This document shows positions 1 to 8,809 of a stretch of DNA of 64,000 nt, piece after piece (positions within the stretch are counted from its first letter, which is position 1; each line of letters starts with the position of its first letter). The position numbers were made by a program, and so were the translations under genes. Below the pieces are notes generated by a model. It saw only the letters and a list, made by a program, of their open reading frames with translations. It made no database searches and was not told the origin of the DNA. The DNA is from an uncultured Clostridium sp. (GTDB lineage: Bacteria > Bacillota > Clostridia > TANB77 > CAG-508): NCBI GenBank assembly GCA_900553125.1, contig USCB01000007.1:1-64000 (forward strand), read 5' to 3'.

Positions 1-210
1 CGTGCTCCGCCACGGAAGGGTGCCAAAAATTATGCTTATAAGCTCTTAAATTATGAAAAGAACCATTAATAATCTAAAATTAATTGGTATACCTAAGAGA
101 GCCTAACTCTGAGTATATAGATTTTATTACAAATTGTGGAAAATTTTAAAATAAATAATTGAAAAAATACCATTTTTATAGTAAAATACCCTCAAGGAGA
201 AGATGAAGTA
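1..210. other. Left-edge region, unassigned
   Basis: No gene is recognised here. Frame 1 is open from the window edge to a TAA at about 67-69 and contains an in-frame CGG at 13-15; skipping its C leads to a TAA at about 47-49. The fragment is too short to identify, so it could be the tail of a gene or the 3' part of a structured RNA. The rest is AT-rich leader ending in an AAGGAG ribosome-binding site for the methyltransferase. Confidence 0.3.
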
Positions 211-1074
211 ATGATAATAGCAAATGAATGGAAAGATTATAAAATAATAGATATGGCAGATGGTCAAAAATTAGAAAGATGGGGAAATATTACACTTTCA
301 AGACCAGACCCACAAATAATATGGACAAGTAAAAGTTTTCCTGAAAAATGGAAAATGCTTGACGCCATATATTCTAGGAGTAAAACAGGTGGAGGAGCTT
401 GGAAATATAATAAGAAGTTACCAGATAATTGGCAAATAAAATATAAAAATTTAACATTTAATATAAAACCAATGGGATTTAAGCATACAGGGCTATTTCC
501 AGAACAAGCAGTTAATTGGGATTGGATGATAAATAAAATAAAATCAGCTAAAAGAGAGATAAAAGTATTAAATTTATTTGCATATACAGGAGGAGCGACT
601 GTTAGCTGTTTATCAGCAGGTGCATCAGTATGTCATGTAGATAGTTCAAAAGGAATGGTAGCTTGGGCAAAAGAAAATGTTTCAAGTTCAAAATTAAATG
701 AGAAAAAAGTAAGATATATAGTTGATGATGTAAATAAATTTGTAGCACGAGAAATTAGAAGAGGTAATAAATATGATGCAATAATAATGGATCCACCATC
801 ATATGGAAGAGGTGCAAAAGGTGAAGTTTGGCAATTTGAGAATAACATTTATGATTTAGTAGAATTATGTACAAAGGTATTGTCAAACAATCCGTTATTT
901 TTCCTAATAAATTCATATACAACAGGAATATCAAGTACAGTTTTAGCAAATATCTTGAATTTAACTGTAAATAAAAAACATAGAGGTAAAATAGAATCAG
1001 GTGAGATAGGTTTGCCTATGGAAAATTCAAAACTTGTTTTACCTTGTGGAATTTATGGAAGATGGGAAGATTAG
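211..1074 (+). CDS. Class I SAM-dependent RNA methyltransferase
   Basis: A 287-residue protein with a class I Rossmann methyltransferase fold. The SAM-binding motif I is seen around residues 112-135 (VLNLFAYTGG followed by an acidic HVDSS strand end). The catalytic/substrate motif DPPSYGRG lies near residue 195. This arrangement is typical of the RlmI/RlmK-like rRNA methyltransferases (COG1092 type), which methylate rRNA bases; the exact target cannot be read from sequence. AAGGAG lies about ten bases before ATG 211. The next gene starts three bases after the stop and is a pseudouridine synthase, so the pair looks like an RNA-modification operon. Confidence 0.85.
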   Translation: MIIANEWKDYKIIDMADGQKLERWGNITLSRPDPQIIWTSKSFPEKWKMLDAIYSRSKTGGGAWKYNKKLPDNWQIKYKNLTFNIKPMGFKHTGLFPEQAVNWDWMINKIKSAKREIKVLNLFAYTGGATVSCLSAGASVCHVDSSKGMVAWAKENVSSSKLNEKKVRYIVDDVNKFVAREIRRGNKYDAIIMDPPSYGRGAKGEVWQFENNIYDLVELCTKVLSNNPLFFLINSYTTGISSTVLANILNLTVNKKHRGKIESGEIGLPMENSKLVLPCGIYGRWED

Positions 1075-1077
1075 ATT

Positions 1078-1741
1078 ATGAAAGTATTATATGAAGATAA
1101 TCACATAATAGTTGTAGAAAAAGAGCCAAATATCCCATCACAAGCAGATAAAACAGGTGATGAGGATATGTTATCTTTAGTAAAAAAATATGTTAAGGAA
1201 AAGTATAATAAACCAGGTGAAGTATATATTGGTTTAGTTCATAGATTGGATAGACCAGTTGGTGGAATAATGGTATTTGCAAGAACATCAAAAGCAGCAT
1301 CAAGGCTAAGTGAACAAATTAGAAATAAGACTTTTAAAAAGAGATATTTAGCAGTTGTAGATGGTAAATTTGAAAATTTGAAAGGAAGTTTGGAAGATTA
1401 TCTTTATAAAGATGAGAGAAATAATATAAGTAAAGTTGTAAATAAAGATAAAAAAAATTCTAAGTTTGCTAAACTTGATTATGAAGTTTTGAATTATGAT
1501 GATAAGAGAGATTTAAGTTTGGTTAAAATTGATTTACATACACGGAAGACATCATCAAATTAGGGTTCAAATGGCAAATGCAGGACATAGTTTGTTTGGT
1601 GACCAAAAGTACGGAGTAAGAGGAAAAAATAAGCAAATTCGATTGTGGGCTTATAATGTTGAATTTGAACACCCTGTAAAAAAAGAGTTGGTTAGTTTTG
1701 TGGATTATCCTGATTGGAGTATGTGTAGGGGAAAAATATAG
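1078..1741 (+). CDS. RluA-family pseudouridine synthase, +1 frameshift at CGG
   Basis: Converts specific uridines of rRNA or tRNA to pseudouridine. The catalytic motif HRLDRPVGG is near residue 60, and the C-terminal family motif HTGRHHQIRVQ spans the frame break. The zero frame ends at 1563 after the CGG at 1543-1545. Dropping the C of that codon joins HT to GRHHQIR and gives one protein of about 220 residues, a normal length for a short RluA-type enzyme. No other damage is visible on either side, so the gene looks functional if the ribosome shifts +1 or if the C is a sequence error. It lacks an S4 domain. Confidence 0.85.
1543..1545 (+). other. In-frame CGG, inferred +1 recoding site 1
   Basis: The reading ACA CGG AAG leads to a stop six codons later. 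The reading ACA (C) GGA AGA CAT CAT CAA gives the conserved TGRHHQ of RluA enzymes. The glycine is the residue restored after the skip. Confidence 0.7.
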
Positions 1742-1865
1742 ATTAAATTAAAGCATTTGTATGCTACGGTGTATGTGAAAAAAGAATATTCTCGAGTATT
1801 GAATAATGCCATATTAAAAGAAAAGCCATTGATAATTATGTAAACAAAAAACTAACCCAAATATA

Positions 1866-1894
1866 TAGACAATTATCCTAAAAAGTGATAAAAT
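1866..1894 (+). promoter_or_regulatory. Sigma-A-type promoter
   Basis: TAGACA at 1866-1871 and TAAAAT at 1889-1894 are separated by 17 bp and lie before the AAGGAGGAG ribosome-binding site of the gene at 1928. Confidence 0.5.
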
Positions 1895-1927
1895 AAACCC
1901 ATAACTAAAAAAAGGAGGAGTTATAAA

Positions 1928-2869
1928 ATGGTAGAAGATAACCAAATAAAGGCACAAGTATCGCCATTTGCTATTAGAAAAGGCGAAATAAAAACATTTG
2001 ATGGTCAAGATGGATATGTATCAATGAATCAAGTTGTACACAAAATAAATATAGGACATATAACAGACATACATTTTGCAATACTATATTTAGTAAACGA
2101 ATTTGAATTTATCACATCAAGACAGCTAATGCAAATGCTTCAAATAAAAGGATATGAAGTAAAATCACAAGACAAATTAAATAATAAGTTGGAAGGATTA
2201 ATAAAATCAAAAATTCTAACAAGATATTATTTTACATCTGACGAAGGAAAAGGAATATATAGAATATATTGTTTAGAAAAGATGGGAAAATATTTGTTAG
2301 ATACAAGAGATGATGTAGAATGTAAATGGCAACCATCAGATAATACAAAACCGGTTGCAATGATAAAGAAAAGATTAGCAGGAAATCAAGTATTAATAGC
2401 ATATCTAAAAAAAGTTAAAGTATTTGATTCATATGTTGTAAAGCCAGCATTAACTGCAAAAACAATGGGAAAAATATTCAAACCAAGTGGTGGACAAGTA
2501 ACACTTACTAAATCTGGAAAATCTATTCAATTCTTATTTGAAGTTATAAGAAGAGAAAATGATTGGCAAAAAAAGGTAGTAGACAAAATGAAGTTTTATA
2601 AAGATTTTTATGACAATTTTGTACCATTAGATTCAGGCTTTAAATCATTACCACAACTAATAATAGTATGTGAAGATGATAGACATATGGCTGAAACATT
2701 TAGAGAATTAGTTACCCATAATATAGAATTTGATAAAATAAATTTATATTATACAACAGACTTAAAACAAAACAGTGAATCACTTGAAAATACTTTAACA
2801 GAATTCAAGTTAGATACAGAAACAAATAAATATAAAGCCCAAAATGTAGAATTAAAATTATTAAATTAA
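1928..2869 (+). CDS. Hypothetical, replication-relaxation-like winged-helix protein
   Basis: A 313-residue protein. The N-terminal part (about residues 45-130) looks like a winged-helix DNA-binding region (helices around LVNEFEFITSRQLMQML and NNKLEGLIKSKIL). The C-terminal half has an FLFEVIRRENDW segment followed by a lysine-rich helix, resembling the degenerate nuclease-like half of replication-relaxation/MobC-type proteins. Such proteins are usually plasmid- or ICE-linked, but no mobilisation genes are nearby. It has its own promoter and a strong AAAGGAGGAG site. The family assignment is tentative and rests on layout only. Confidence 0.45.
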   Translation: MVEDNQIKAQVSPFAIRKGEIKTFDGQDGYVSMNQVVHKINIGHITDIHFAILYLVNEFEFITSRQLMQMLQIKGYEVKSQDKLNNKLEGLIKSKILTRYYFTSDEGKGIYRIYCLEKMGKYLLDTRDDVECKWQPSDNTKPVAMIKKRLAGNQVLIAYLKKVKVFDSYVVKPALTAKTMGKIFKPSGGQVTLTKSGKSIQFLFEVIRRENDWQKKVVDKMKFYKDFYDNFVPLDSGFKSLPQLIIVCEDDRHMAETFRELVTHNIEFDKINLYYTTDLKQNSESLENTLTEFKLDTETNKYKAQNVELKLLN

Positions 2870-2917
2870 ATAAAATCCCTTAAATAACTAGCAACAAGGG
2901 GGAAAAAGGAGAAAAAT

Positions 2918-4567
2918 ATGACATATAAAGAATTAGCGGATTTAATATTTCCAAATGCAAAAGAAATTAGTTATTATGAAGAAAAATATCCAGAAAGAAA
3001 ACTAGAAGAAGGAGCAATTGTTACAAGATATGCACCTAGTCCAACAGGAATGATGCATATAGGAGGTTTATATCAAGCCTTGATTGCTAAAATGGTATCA
3101 AAAAAATCAAATGGTGTATTTTTTGTTAGAATAGAAGATACAGACCAAAAAAGAGAAGTTAAAAATGGAATATCAAATATAGTAAATGCATTAAAAGATT
3201 TTGATATAATGCCAGATGAAGGAATGATTTCAGAAACAGAAGAAATAGGAAATTATGGACCATACAAACAATCTTTAAGAAAAGACATATATCAAAGTTA
3301 TGCGAAATATTTGTTAGAGCAAGGAAAAGCATACCCATGTTTTGCAACTCCAGAAGAATTAGATGAAATGAGAACAAAACAAGAAGCAGCAAAAGTAAGA
3401 ACAGGATATTATGGTGTATGGGCAAAATATAGAAATTTATCATTAGATGAAATGGCAGAAAAAATAAATGCAGGAGTTCCATATATTATAAGATTTAAAT
3501 CACTAGGTAGAGAAGATAGAAAAATAAAACATAAAGATTTAATAAAAGGAAATGTAGATTTTCCTGAAAACGACCAAGACATTATAATTATTAAATCAGA
3601 CGGCTTGCCAACATACCATTTCGCACATGCGGTAGATGACCATTTAATGCATACAACTCATGTAATAAGAGGAGATGAATGGTTGTCATCTGTACCACTT
3701 CATTTACAATTATTCCAAGAACTAGGATTCAAAGCACCTAAATATGCTCATATTTCACCTATCATGAAAAATGACAATGGAAATAAGAGAAAATTAAGTA
3801 AACGTAAAGACCCAGAAGCAGCTACAAGTTATTATGAAGAAATAGGAATACCAAGTTTAGCAGTAAAAGAATATTTATTAAATATAGCAAATTCAACATT
3901 TGAAAATTGGAGAAGACAAAACAAAGATGCAGCTTTAGAAGAATTTGATTTCAAACTAAGCAAAATGAGTGTAAGTGGAGCTTTATTTGATATGGTAAAA
4001 TTACAAGATGTATCAAAAATTGTAATATCAAAAATGACAGCTGAGGAAGTTTACGAAAAATCTTTAGAATGGGCAAATAGACATGATGAAGAATTAGCTA
4101 AAATGTTAGAGAATAAAGAATATTCACTAAAAGTTTTAGGAATAGAAAGAGGAAATACAAAACCTCGTAAAGATATTGCAAAATGGTCTGATGTAAAAGA
4201 AAATATAATTTATATGTATGATGACAAATTCTTAAATGAAGAACAAGATTACCCATACCAAGTTATAAATGACCAAAATGATATAAACAAACTTTTAGAT
4301 TTATATATGGAAAAATATTATAATCCAGAAGATGACAAACAAACTTGGTTTAACAAAATAAAAGAACTAGCAGGAGAAATGGGATATGCAGAAGAAGTAA
4401 AAGAATTTAAAGCAAACCCAGGAATGTATAAAGCTCATGTTGGAGATGTAAGTACAGTTTTAAGAATTGCATTAACTGGTAGAACAAACACGCCAGATAT
4501 GTATGAAATTATGGCTGTTATTGGAAAGAAAAGTATGGAAGAAAGATTTAAAAAAGCAAAAAAATAA
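2918..4567 (+). CDS. gltX: Glutamate--tRNA ligase
   Basis: Class I aminoacyl-tRNA synthetase that charges tRNA-Glu (and possibly tRNA-Gln for amidation in this type of organism). The HIGH-type motif appears as APSPTGMMHIGG near residue 40 and the KMSKS-type motif as KRKLSKRKDP near residue 291. At 549 residues it is slightly longer than the common 480-500, with the extra length in the C-terminal anticodon-binding part. AAAGGAG lies eight bases before ATG 2918. A terminator follows at once, so it is probably a single-gene unit. Confidence 0.95.
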   Translation: MTYKELADLIFPNAKEISYYEEKYPERKLEEGAIVTRYAPSPTGMMHIGGLYQALIAKMVSKKSNGVFFVRIEDTDQKREVKNGISNIVNALKDFDIMPDEGMISETEEIGNYGPYKQSLRKDIYQSYAKYLLEQGKAYPCFATPEELDEMRTKQEAAKVRTGYYGVWAKYRNLSLDEMAEKINAGVPYIIRFKSLGREDRKIKHKDLIKGNVDFPENDQDIIIIKSDGLPTYHFAHAVDDHLMHTTHVIRGDEWLSSVPLHLQLFQELGFKAPKYAHISPIMKNDNGNKRKLSKRKDPEAATSYYEEIGIPSLAVKEYLLNIANSTFENWRRQNKDAALEEFDFKLSKMSVSGALFDMVKLQDVSKIVISKMTAEEVYEKSLEWANRHDEELAKMLENKEYSLKVLGIERGNTKPRKDIAKWSDVKENIIYMYDDKFLNEEQDYPYQVINDQNDINKLLDLYMEKYYNPEDDKQTWFNKIKELAGEMGYAEEVKEFKANPGMYKAHVGDVSTVLRIALTGRTNTPDMYEIMAVIGKKSMEERFKKAKK

Positions 4568-4571
4568 TTTG

Positions 4572-4608
4572 AAAAAGCTAATTTTCATAAAATTAGCTTT
4601 TTTATAAA
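4572..4608 (+). terminator. Intrinsic terminator after gltX
   Basis: The stem AAAAGCTAATTTT/AAAATTAGCTTTT is followed by a T run and lies just after the gltX stop codon. Confidence 0.8.
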
Positions 4609-4624
4609 AGAAAGGCTTAAATAT

Positions 4625-4801
4625 ATGGAATATAAAGTAGGAGATATTGTAAGAACAAAAAAACAGCATCCATGTGGCAGTAAAATATGGGAGATAACAA
4701 GAGTTGGTGTCGATTTTAAACTAAAATGTAAAGGATGTGAACATACTGTTATATTGCCAAGGGAGAAAGCTTTAAAGGCAATAACAAAAAAATTATCATA
4801 A
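4625..4801 (+). CDS. DUF951 family small protein
   Basis: A 58-residue ORF starting MEYKVGDIVRTKKQHPCGS. It has the family pattern GD-V-KK-HPCGS--W-I-R-G-D---KC-GC, ending in a basic tail. DUF951 proteins are short proteins of Firmicutes, often near translation or replication genes; their function is unknown. The paired cysteines CKGC and the single C in HPCGS could bind a metal. Only a weak AAAGG lies upstream of ATG 4625. Confidence 0.85.
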   Translation: MEYKVGDIVRTKKQHPCGSKIWEITRVGVDFKLKCKGCEHTVILPREKALKAITKKLS

Positions 4802-4818
4802 ATATGAAATTAGTAATA

Positions 4819-4891
4819 AAAAGGACATAATAAAATGTTTCTTTATAGTATATTATAAAAATATATATAAAGAAATGTTTTATTATGTCCT
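4819..4891. repeat. Imperfect inverted repeat, about 27-bp arms
   Basis: The left arm begins AAGGACATAATAAAA and the right arm ends TTTTATTATGTCCTT, with ATAAAGAAA/TTTCTTTAT also pairing around an AT-rich loop. It lies between the DUF951 gene and the rsmD promoter. It may be a bidirectional terminator or a small palindromic element. Confidence 0.6.
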
Positions 4892-4899
4892 TAAATGTT

Positions 4900-4944
4900 T
4901 GTAATATGTTTGTAATATTACAAGAATATTAATATTATATTACA
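4900..4944 (+). promoter_or_regulatory. 11-bp phased TGTAA/TTACA array upstream of rsmD
   Basis: TGTAA occurs at 4900 and 4911, exactly 11 bp apart within a perfect direct repeat. TTACA occurs at 4918 and 4940, 22 bp apart with a degenerate TTAAT unit at 4929. The array ends 15 bp before the -35 box. Similar arrays sit at 26320 and 62728. Confidence 0.5.
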
Positions 4945-4959
4945 TTTTTGTTAATAGTA

Positions 4960-4987
4960 TTGACTTTAGCCGAAAAAAATATAGAAT
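4960..4987 (+). promoter_or_regulatory. Sigma-A-type promoter of rsmD
   Basis: TTGACT at 4960-4965 and TAGAAT at 4982-4987 are 16 bp apart. Confidence 0.5.
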
Positions 4988-5034
4988 AGTAATATGAGAA
5001 TTTATCAAAATTTTTCTTTAAAGAAGAGGTTTTT

Positions 5035-5610
5035 ATGAGAATTATTAGTGGAACAGCAAAAGGAACAAAATTATATACATTAGAAGGTTTAGAAACAAGA
5101 CCAACATTAGACAGGGTGAAAGAATCATTATTTAATATAATACATAATGAAATTGAGGAAAGTACAGTATTAGATTTATTTTCAGGAAGTGGAGCAATAG
5201 GGTTAGAATTTGCAAGTAGAGGTGCAAAGAAAGTTTATTTATGTGATAAGTCAAAAGATGCTTGCAAGATAATAGAGAAAAATATTGAAAAAACACACTT
5301 GGAAAATAAAGTAACACTTCTATGTAGTGATTTTTTAAAAGCAATAAATCAGATGAGAGAAGAAAAAATTGATATAATATATTTAGATCCACCTTATAAA
5401 ACCGACTTTATAAAAATAGCAATTGAAGAGCTAATAAAAAATGAGATTATAACAAAAGATACTTTAATAATAATAGAAACAGATGAAAAAGAAAGAGTAA
5501 TAAAACAAATAGAAAAAACTAATGAAATAGAATTAACAGATCAAAGAAAATATGGAAGAGCAAATATCATATTCTTAAAGAAAAAAGAACGGAAAGGAAG
5601 AATAAATTGA
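5035..5610 (+). CDS. rsmD: 16S rRNA (guanine(966)-N(2))-methyltransferase RsmD
   Basis: Methylates G966 of 16S rRNA during 30S maturation. The N-terminal family signature MRIISGTAKGTKL is seen. The SAM-binding motif VLDLFSGSGAIGLE is near residue 45 and the catalytic LDPPYK motif near residue 120. The 191-residue length is usual. The in-frame CGG at 5590-5592 is four codons before the TGA at 5608-5610. If the C is skipped there, the protein ends EGKEE at a TAA (5603-5605), four bases before the next ATG. Both endings are harmless, so this site does not discriminate between decoding models. AGAGG lies before ATG 5035. Confidence 0.92.
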   Translation: MRIISGTAKGTKLYTLEGLETRPTLDRVKESLFNIIHNEIEESTVLDLFSGSGAIGLEFASRGAKKVYLCDKSKDACKIIEKNIEKTHLENKVTLLCSDFLKAINQMREEKIDIIYLDPPYKTDFIKIAIEELIKNEIITKDTLIIIETDEKERVIKQIEKTNEIELTDQRKYGRANIIFLKKKERKGRIN

Positions 5611-6113
5611 TGGAGATATTTACATTATTAGAAACTTTAGAGGACATATTAGAAAAAGGCAAGAAAGTACCATTTACCAATAAAGTAATAGTGGATAAAG
5701 ATGAAATTGTTGAAATTATTCAAGAAATAAGATTGAAATTGCCAGATGAACTTAAACAAGCTAAATGGATAAAAGAAGAAAGACAACGTATTCTTTTAGA
5801 GGCTCAAAAAGAGGCAGATGGCGTAGTAAAAGAGGCAGAAAGTAGAATTATTTCTATGATAGATGAACATGAAATTACAAGAAAAGCATATGACCAAAAG
5901 AATGAAATAATAGAAACTGCAAATGAAATGTCTAGGGAAATTACAAATGGAACAAAAGAATATGCTGATAACTTATTACAAAATACAGAGAAAGTATTAG
6001 CAGACACTTTACAAAAACTAGAAAAGAATATGTCAGAGGCTTTAAACTTGATGCAAATTTCATTAGAAGACACTATAAAAACGGTTCAAAATAGTAGAAA
6101 AGAATTACAATAA
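5610..6113 (+). CDS. Coiled-coil protein following rsmD
   Basis: A highly charged protein of about 167 residues, mostly helical with heptad-like spacing (residues ~45-165). It resembles ATP-synthase-b/DivIVA-like coiled coils that are often called 'ATPase' next to rsmD/coaD in Clostridia. No enzymatic motif, signal peptide or membrane segment is seen. ATG 5610 is preferred over TTG 5607; it overlaps or abuts the rsmD stop and uses AAAGGAAG as ribosome-binding site, so the two genes are probably translationally coupled. Function unknown. Confidence 0.75.
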   Translation: MEIFTLLETLEDILEKGKKVPFTNKVIVDKDEIVEIIQEIRLKLPDELKQAKWIKEERQRILLEAQKEADGVVKEAESRIISMIDEHEITRKAYDQKNEIIETANEMSREITNGTKEYADNLLQNTEKVLADTLQKLEKNMSEALNLMQISLEDTIKTVQNSRKELQ

Positions 6114-6116
6114 ATA

Positions 6117-6153
6117 AGAAAAAATAGCAAAAATTTGTTGCTATTTTTTTTTA
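6117..6153 (+). terminator. Intrinsic terminator
   Basis: AAAATAGCAA/TTGCTATTTT hairpin followed by eight T. Confidence 0.8.
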
Positions 6154-6242
6154 GTTTTGATACAATGTAGCTTGTAAAAATATAGAAATAAACAATGGAA
6201 AAATATAGATAAAGATATAAAAGAAGAAGGGAATGATAAACA

Positions 6243-8750
6243 ATGGCAAAGGCAAAAAGAAAAGCAACATCAAAAAAAAGAAAAAGTACAGCCAAAAGAG
6301 CAAGTAAAAATCAAGAACTCAATTTAAATATAATAGGAACAATAATTTTTAGTATATTATTAGCAGTTTTATTATATATGAATTCAGGAGAATTAGGTCA
6401 AAAATTAAATGAGGTATTAGGTGGATTAATGGGAATATTAAGATATGTAGTACCAATTGGAACTTTTGCAATAGCAATAAAAATGGCGTGTAAAGATGAA
6501 GATGATTACGTAACAAAAAAACTAGTACAATATGCTGTGCTTTTGATATGTATTTCTATAATAATGAGTGTATATCAAATTTCTGAAGGAAATATTGAAA
6601 CAACTGGAGATTTAACGCAAAATTTGAAAAAAGCATATGCATTAGGAGTAAGTAATAAAGGTGGGGGAGCTATTGGAACACTAGCTGCAATATTTTTGGT
6701 AAGAATGCTAGGAAATGTTGGAGCAGTTGTACTAAGTGTTGGAATATCTGTGATGTTATTTGCATTTGTATGTGGAATAGATATATCAGAATATATAAGT
6801 CAGAAAGTTGAAGAACATATAGAAAGAAAAGAAGAAAAGAAGATAGAAAAAGAAGAAAGAAAAAAGAAGAGAGAAGAATATTTGGCAGCACAAAGACAAG
6901 AAATGGCAGAACAGAAAAAGCAAAAGCAAATTGAACATGAAAATTATAAAATGCGTAATAAGGAAATTGCTGCAATACAAGATGTTCAAAATGATAAAAT
7001 AGAACCAGAACAAATAAAAATAAATCTAAATGGAAGGGTAATTGAAGAAGAGCCACAAGAGAAAAAAGGAATAAAAGGGTTGCTAAAAAAATCTAAGGTA
7101 CCTAAAAAAGAAAGTATAACTAAAACTGCAAGTAGTATAATGAGAATAGATGAAGAAACAGGAGAAATATTAGAAGAAGGCAATCCTGTACAGGCAAATC
7201 TATTTGTCCAAAAAGAAGAAGAAAAACAAGATAAAACAAAACAAGTTTTACAACTAGAACATACAATATCAGTTGAAGAAGATAATTATGTATATCCTCC
7301 AATTGACATATTAAGCAAAATGGAAAAAGCATCATTAAAAGGGGGAACAAAATCACTTACAGATACAGCAGCAAGACTTCAAAAAACACTATACAGTTTT
7401 GGAGTATCAGCAAAAGTTGAAAACGTAACAGTAGGACCAGCAATCACAAGATATGAACTAAAACCTGCTGAGGGTGTAAGAGTTAGTAAAATAGCAAACT
7501 TAGCAGATGATATAGCACTTAACTTAGCTGCGGAAACAATAAGAATAGAAGCACCAATTCCAGGAAAACAAGCAGTTGGAATAGAAGTTCCAAATAAACA
7601 AAAAGAAATGGTAGGACTTCGTGAGGTAATAGAAAGTGAGGCATTTAAAAATAATGATTCAAAACTAAGTGTAGCACTTGGAAAAGACGTAGCAGGATCA
7701 GCAGTTATTGCAAATATTGCTAAAATGCCACACGTGCTAATTGCAGGTTCAACAGGTTCGGGTAAATCAGTTTGTATAAATACAATAATAACAAGTATAA
7801 TATATAATAGTAAACCAAGTGAAGTAAAACTTGTAATGGTAGATCCGAAAGTAGTTGAACTTTCAGTATATAATGGAATACCACATCTATTAATACCAGT
7901 AGTTACAGATCCTAAAAAAGCAGCAGGAGCTTTAGCTTGGGCAGTACAAGAAATGGACAACCGTTACAACTTATTTGCAGAAAAAGGTGTACGAGATTTA
8001 GTTGGATACAACAAAGCTGCTGAGCATGAAGGAGCTGGAAAACTTCCACAAATAGTAATAATAATAGACGAGTTAGCAGACTTAATGATGGTAGCAGCCA
8101 AAGAAGTTGAAGAATCAATTTGTAGATTAGCACAAAAAGCAAGAGCAGCAGGAATGCATTTAGTAATTGCAACACAAAGACCATCAGTAGATGTAATAAC
8201 AGGTTTAATCAAAGCAAATGTACCATCAAGAATAGCATTTGCAGTATCATCACAAGTAGATTCAAGAACAATCTTAGACCAAGTTGGGGCAGAAAAGCTT
8301 TTAGGGAAAGGAGATATGTTATATTTCCCATCAGGAGCATCAAAACCAACAAGAGTACAAGGAGCTTTCGTATCAGATGAAGAAGTTGAGCAAATTGTCA
8401 ATTTTGTAAAATCAAATGGAACAGCAGTTTATAGCGAGGATATATTAGATACAATTGAAAATGGTGGAAAAGAAGAACAAATTAAAAATCTAGCAGCAGA
8501 CCAAGCAGCTGAGGATGACACAGATCCATTTTTACAAGATGCAATTGATACTGTTGTCGAAACAGGACAAGCTTCTACATCATTTATACAAAGAAAGTTT
8601 AAGGTTGGATATGCTAGAGCTGGAAGAATAATCGACCAAATGGAAGAAAGAGGTGTAATTTCAGGATATCAGGGTAGTAAGCCAAGAGAGGTATTGTGGA
8701 CTTTAGAAAAACTTGCTGAAATGAAGATGGGAAGCAAGGTAGAAGAGTAG
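6243..8750 (+). CDS. ftsK: DNA translocase FtsK/SpoIIIE
   Basis: An 835-residue septum-located DNA pump that clears chromosomal DNA through the division or sporulation septum. A lysine/arginine-rich start is followed by about four membrane segments (residues ~28-185). A long charged linker runs to ~350, then the RecA-like motor with Walker A GSTGSGKS near residue 503 and Walker B-like [12 protein letters not shown] near 610. The C-terminal winged-helix gamma domain (about 765-830, [18 protein letters not shown]) reads the KOPS/SRS polarity sequences. Only this FtsK-type protein is present in the window, so it may serve both FtsK and SpoIIIE roles. GAAGGG lies before ATG 6243. Confidence 0.95.
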   Translation: MAKAKRKATSKKRKSTAKRASKNQELNLNIIGTIIFSILLAVLLYMNSGELGQKLNEVLGGLMGILRYVVPIGTFAIAIKMACKDEDDYVTKKLVQYAVLLICISIIMSVYQISEGNIETTGDLTQNLKKAYALGVSNKGGGAIGTLAAIFLVRMLGNVGAVVLSVGISVMLFAFVCGIDISEYISQKVEEHIERKEEKKIEKEERKKKREEYLAAQRQEMAEQKKQKQIEHENYKMRNKEIAAIQDVQNDKIEPEQIKINLNGRVIEEEPQEKKGIKGLLKKSKVPKKESITKTASSIMRIDEETGEILEEGNPVQANLFVQKEEEKQDKTKQVLQLEHTISVEEDNYVYPPIDILSKMEKASLKGGTKSLTDTAARLQKTLYSFGVSAKVENVTVGPAITRYELKPAEGVRVSKIANLADDIALNLAAETIRIEAPIPGKQAVGIEVPNKQKEMVGLREVIESEAFKNNDSKLSVALGKDVAGSAVIANIAKMPHVLIAGSTGSGKSVCINTIITSIIYNSKPSEVKLVMVDPKVVELSVYNGIPHLLIPVVTDPKKAAGALAWAVQEMDNRYNLFAEKGVRDLVGYNKAAEHEGAGKLPQIVIIIDELADLMMVAAKEVEESICRLAQKARAAGMHLVIATQRPSVDVITGLIKANVPSRIAFAVSSQVDSRTILDQVGAEKLLGKGDMLYFPSGASKPTRVQGAFVSDEEVEQIVNFVKSNGTAVYSEDILDTIENGGKEEQIKNLAADQAAEDDTDPFLQDAIDTVVETGQASTSFIQRKFKVGYARAGRIIDQMEERGVISGYQGSKPREVLWTLEKLAEMKMGSKVEE

Positions 8751-8751
8751 C

Positions 8752-8786
8752 TGCCCAAATGGGGTCGTGGCTGTTGCCCAAATGGG
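8752..8786. repeat. Short direct repeat after ftsK
   Basis: TGCCCAAATGGG occurs at 8752 and again at 8775. The CCCAAATGGG core is itself palindromic. Confidence 0.6.
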
Positions 8787-8809
8787 TGTCAGAAAAGAGG
8801 TAGAGAACT

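Noticed and set aside
1..70. Possible structured RNA or gene tail at the left edge, with CGG at 13-15
   Set aside because: Too short to identify; neither known riboswitch motifs nor a protein family could be matched. The CGG is not used as evidence.
6670..8401. Long minus-strand ORFs opposite ftsK and other genes
   Set aside because: They mirror coding DNA, are Leu/Phe-rich low-complexity chains and lack ribosome-binding sites.
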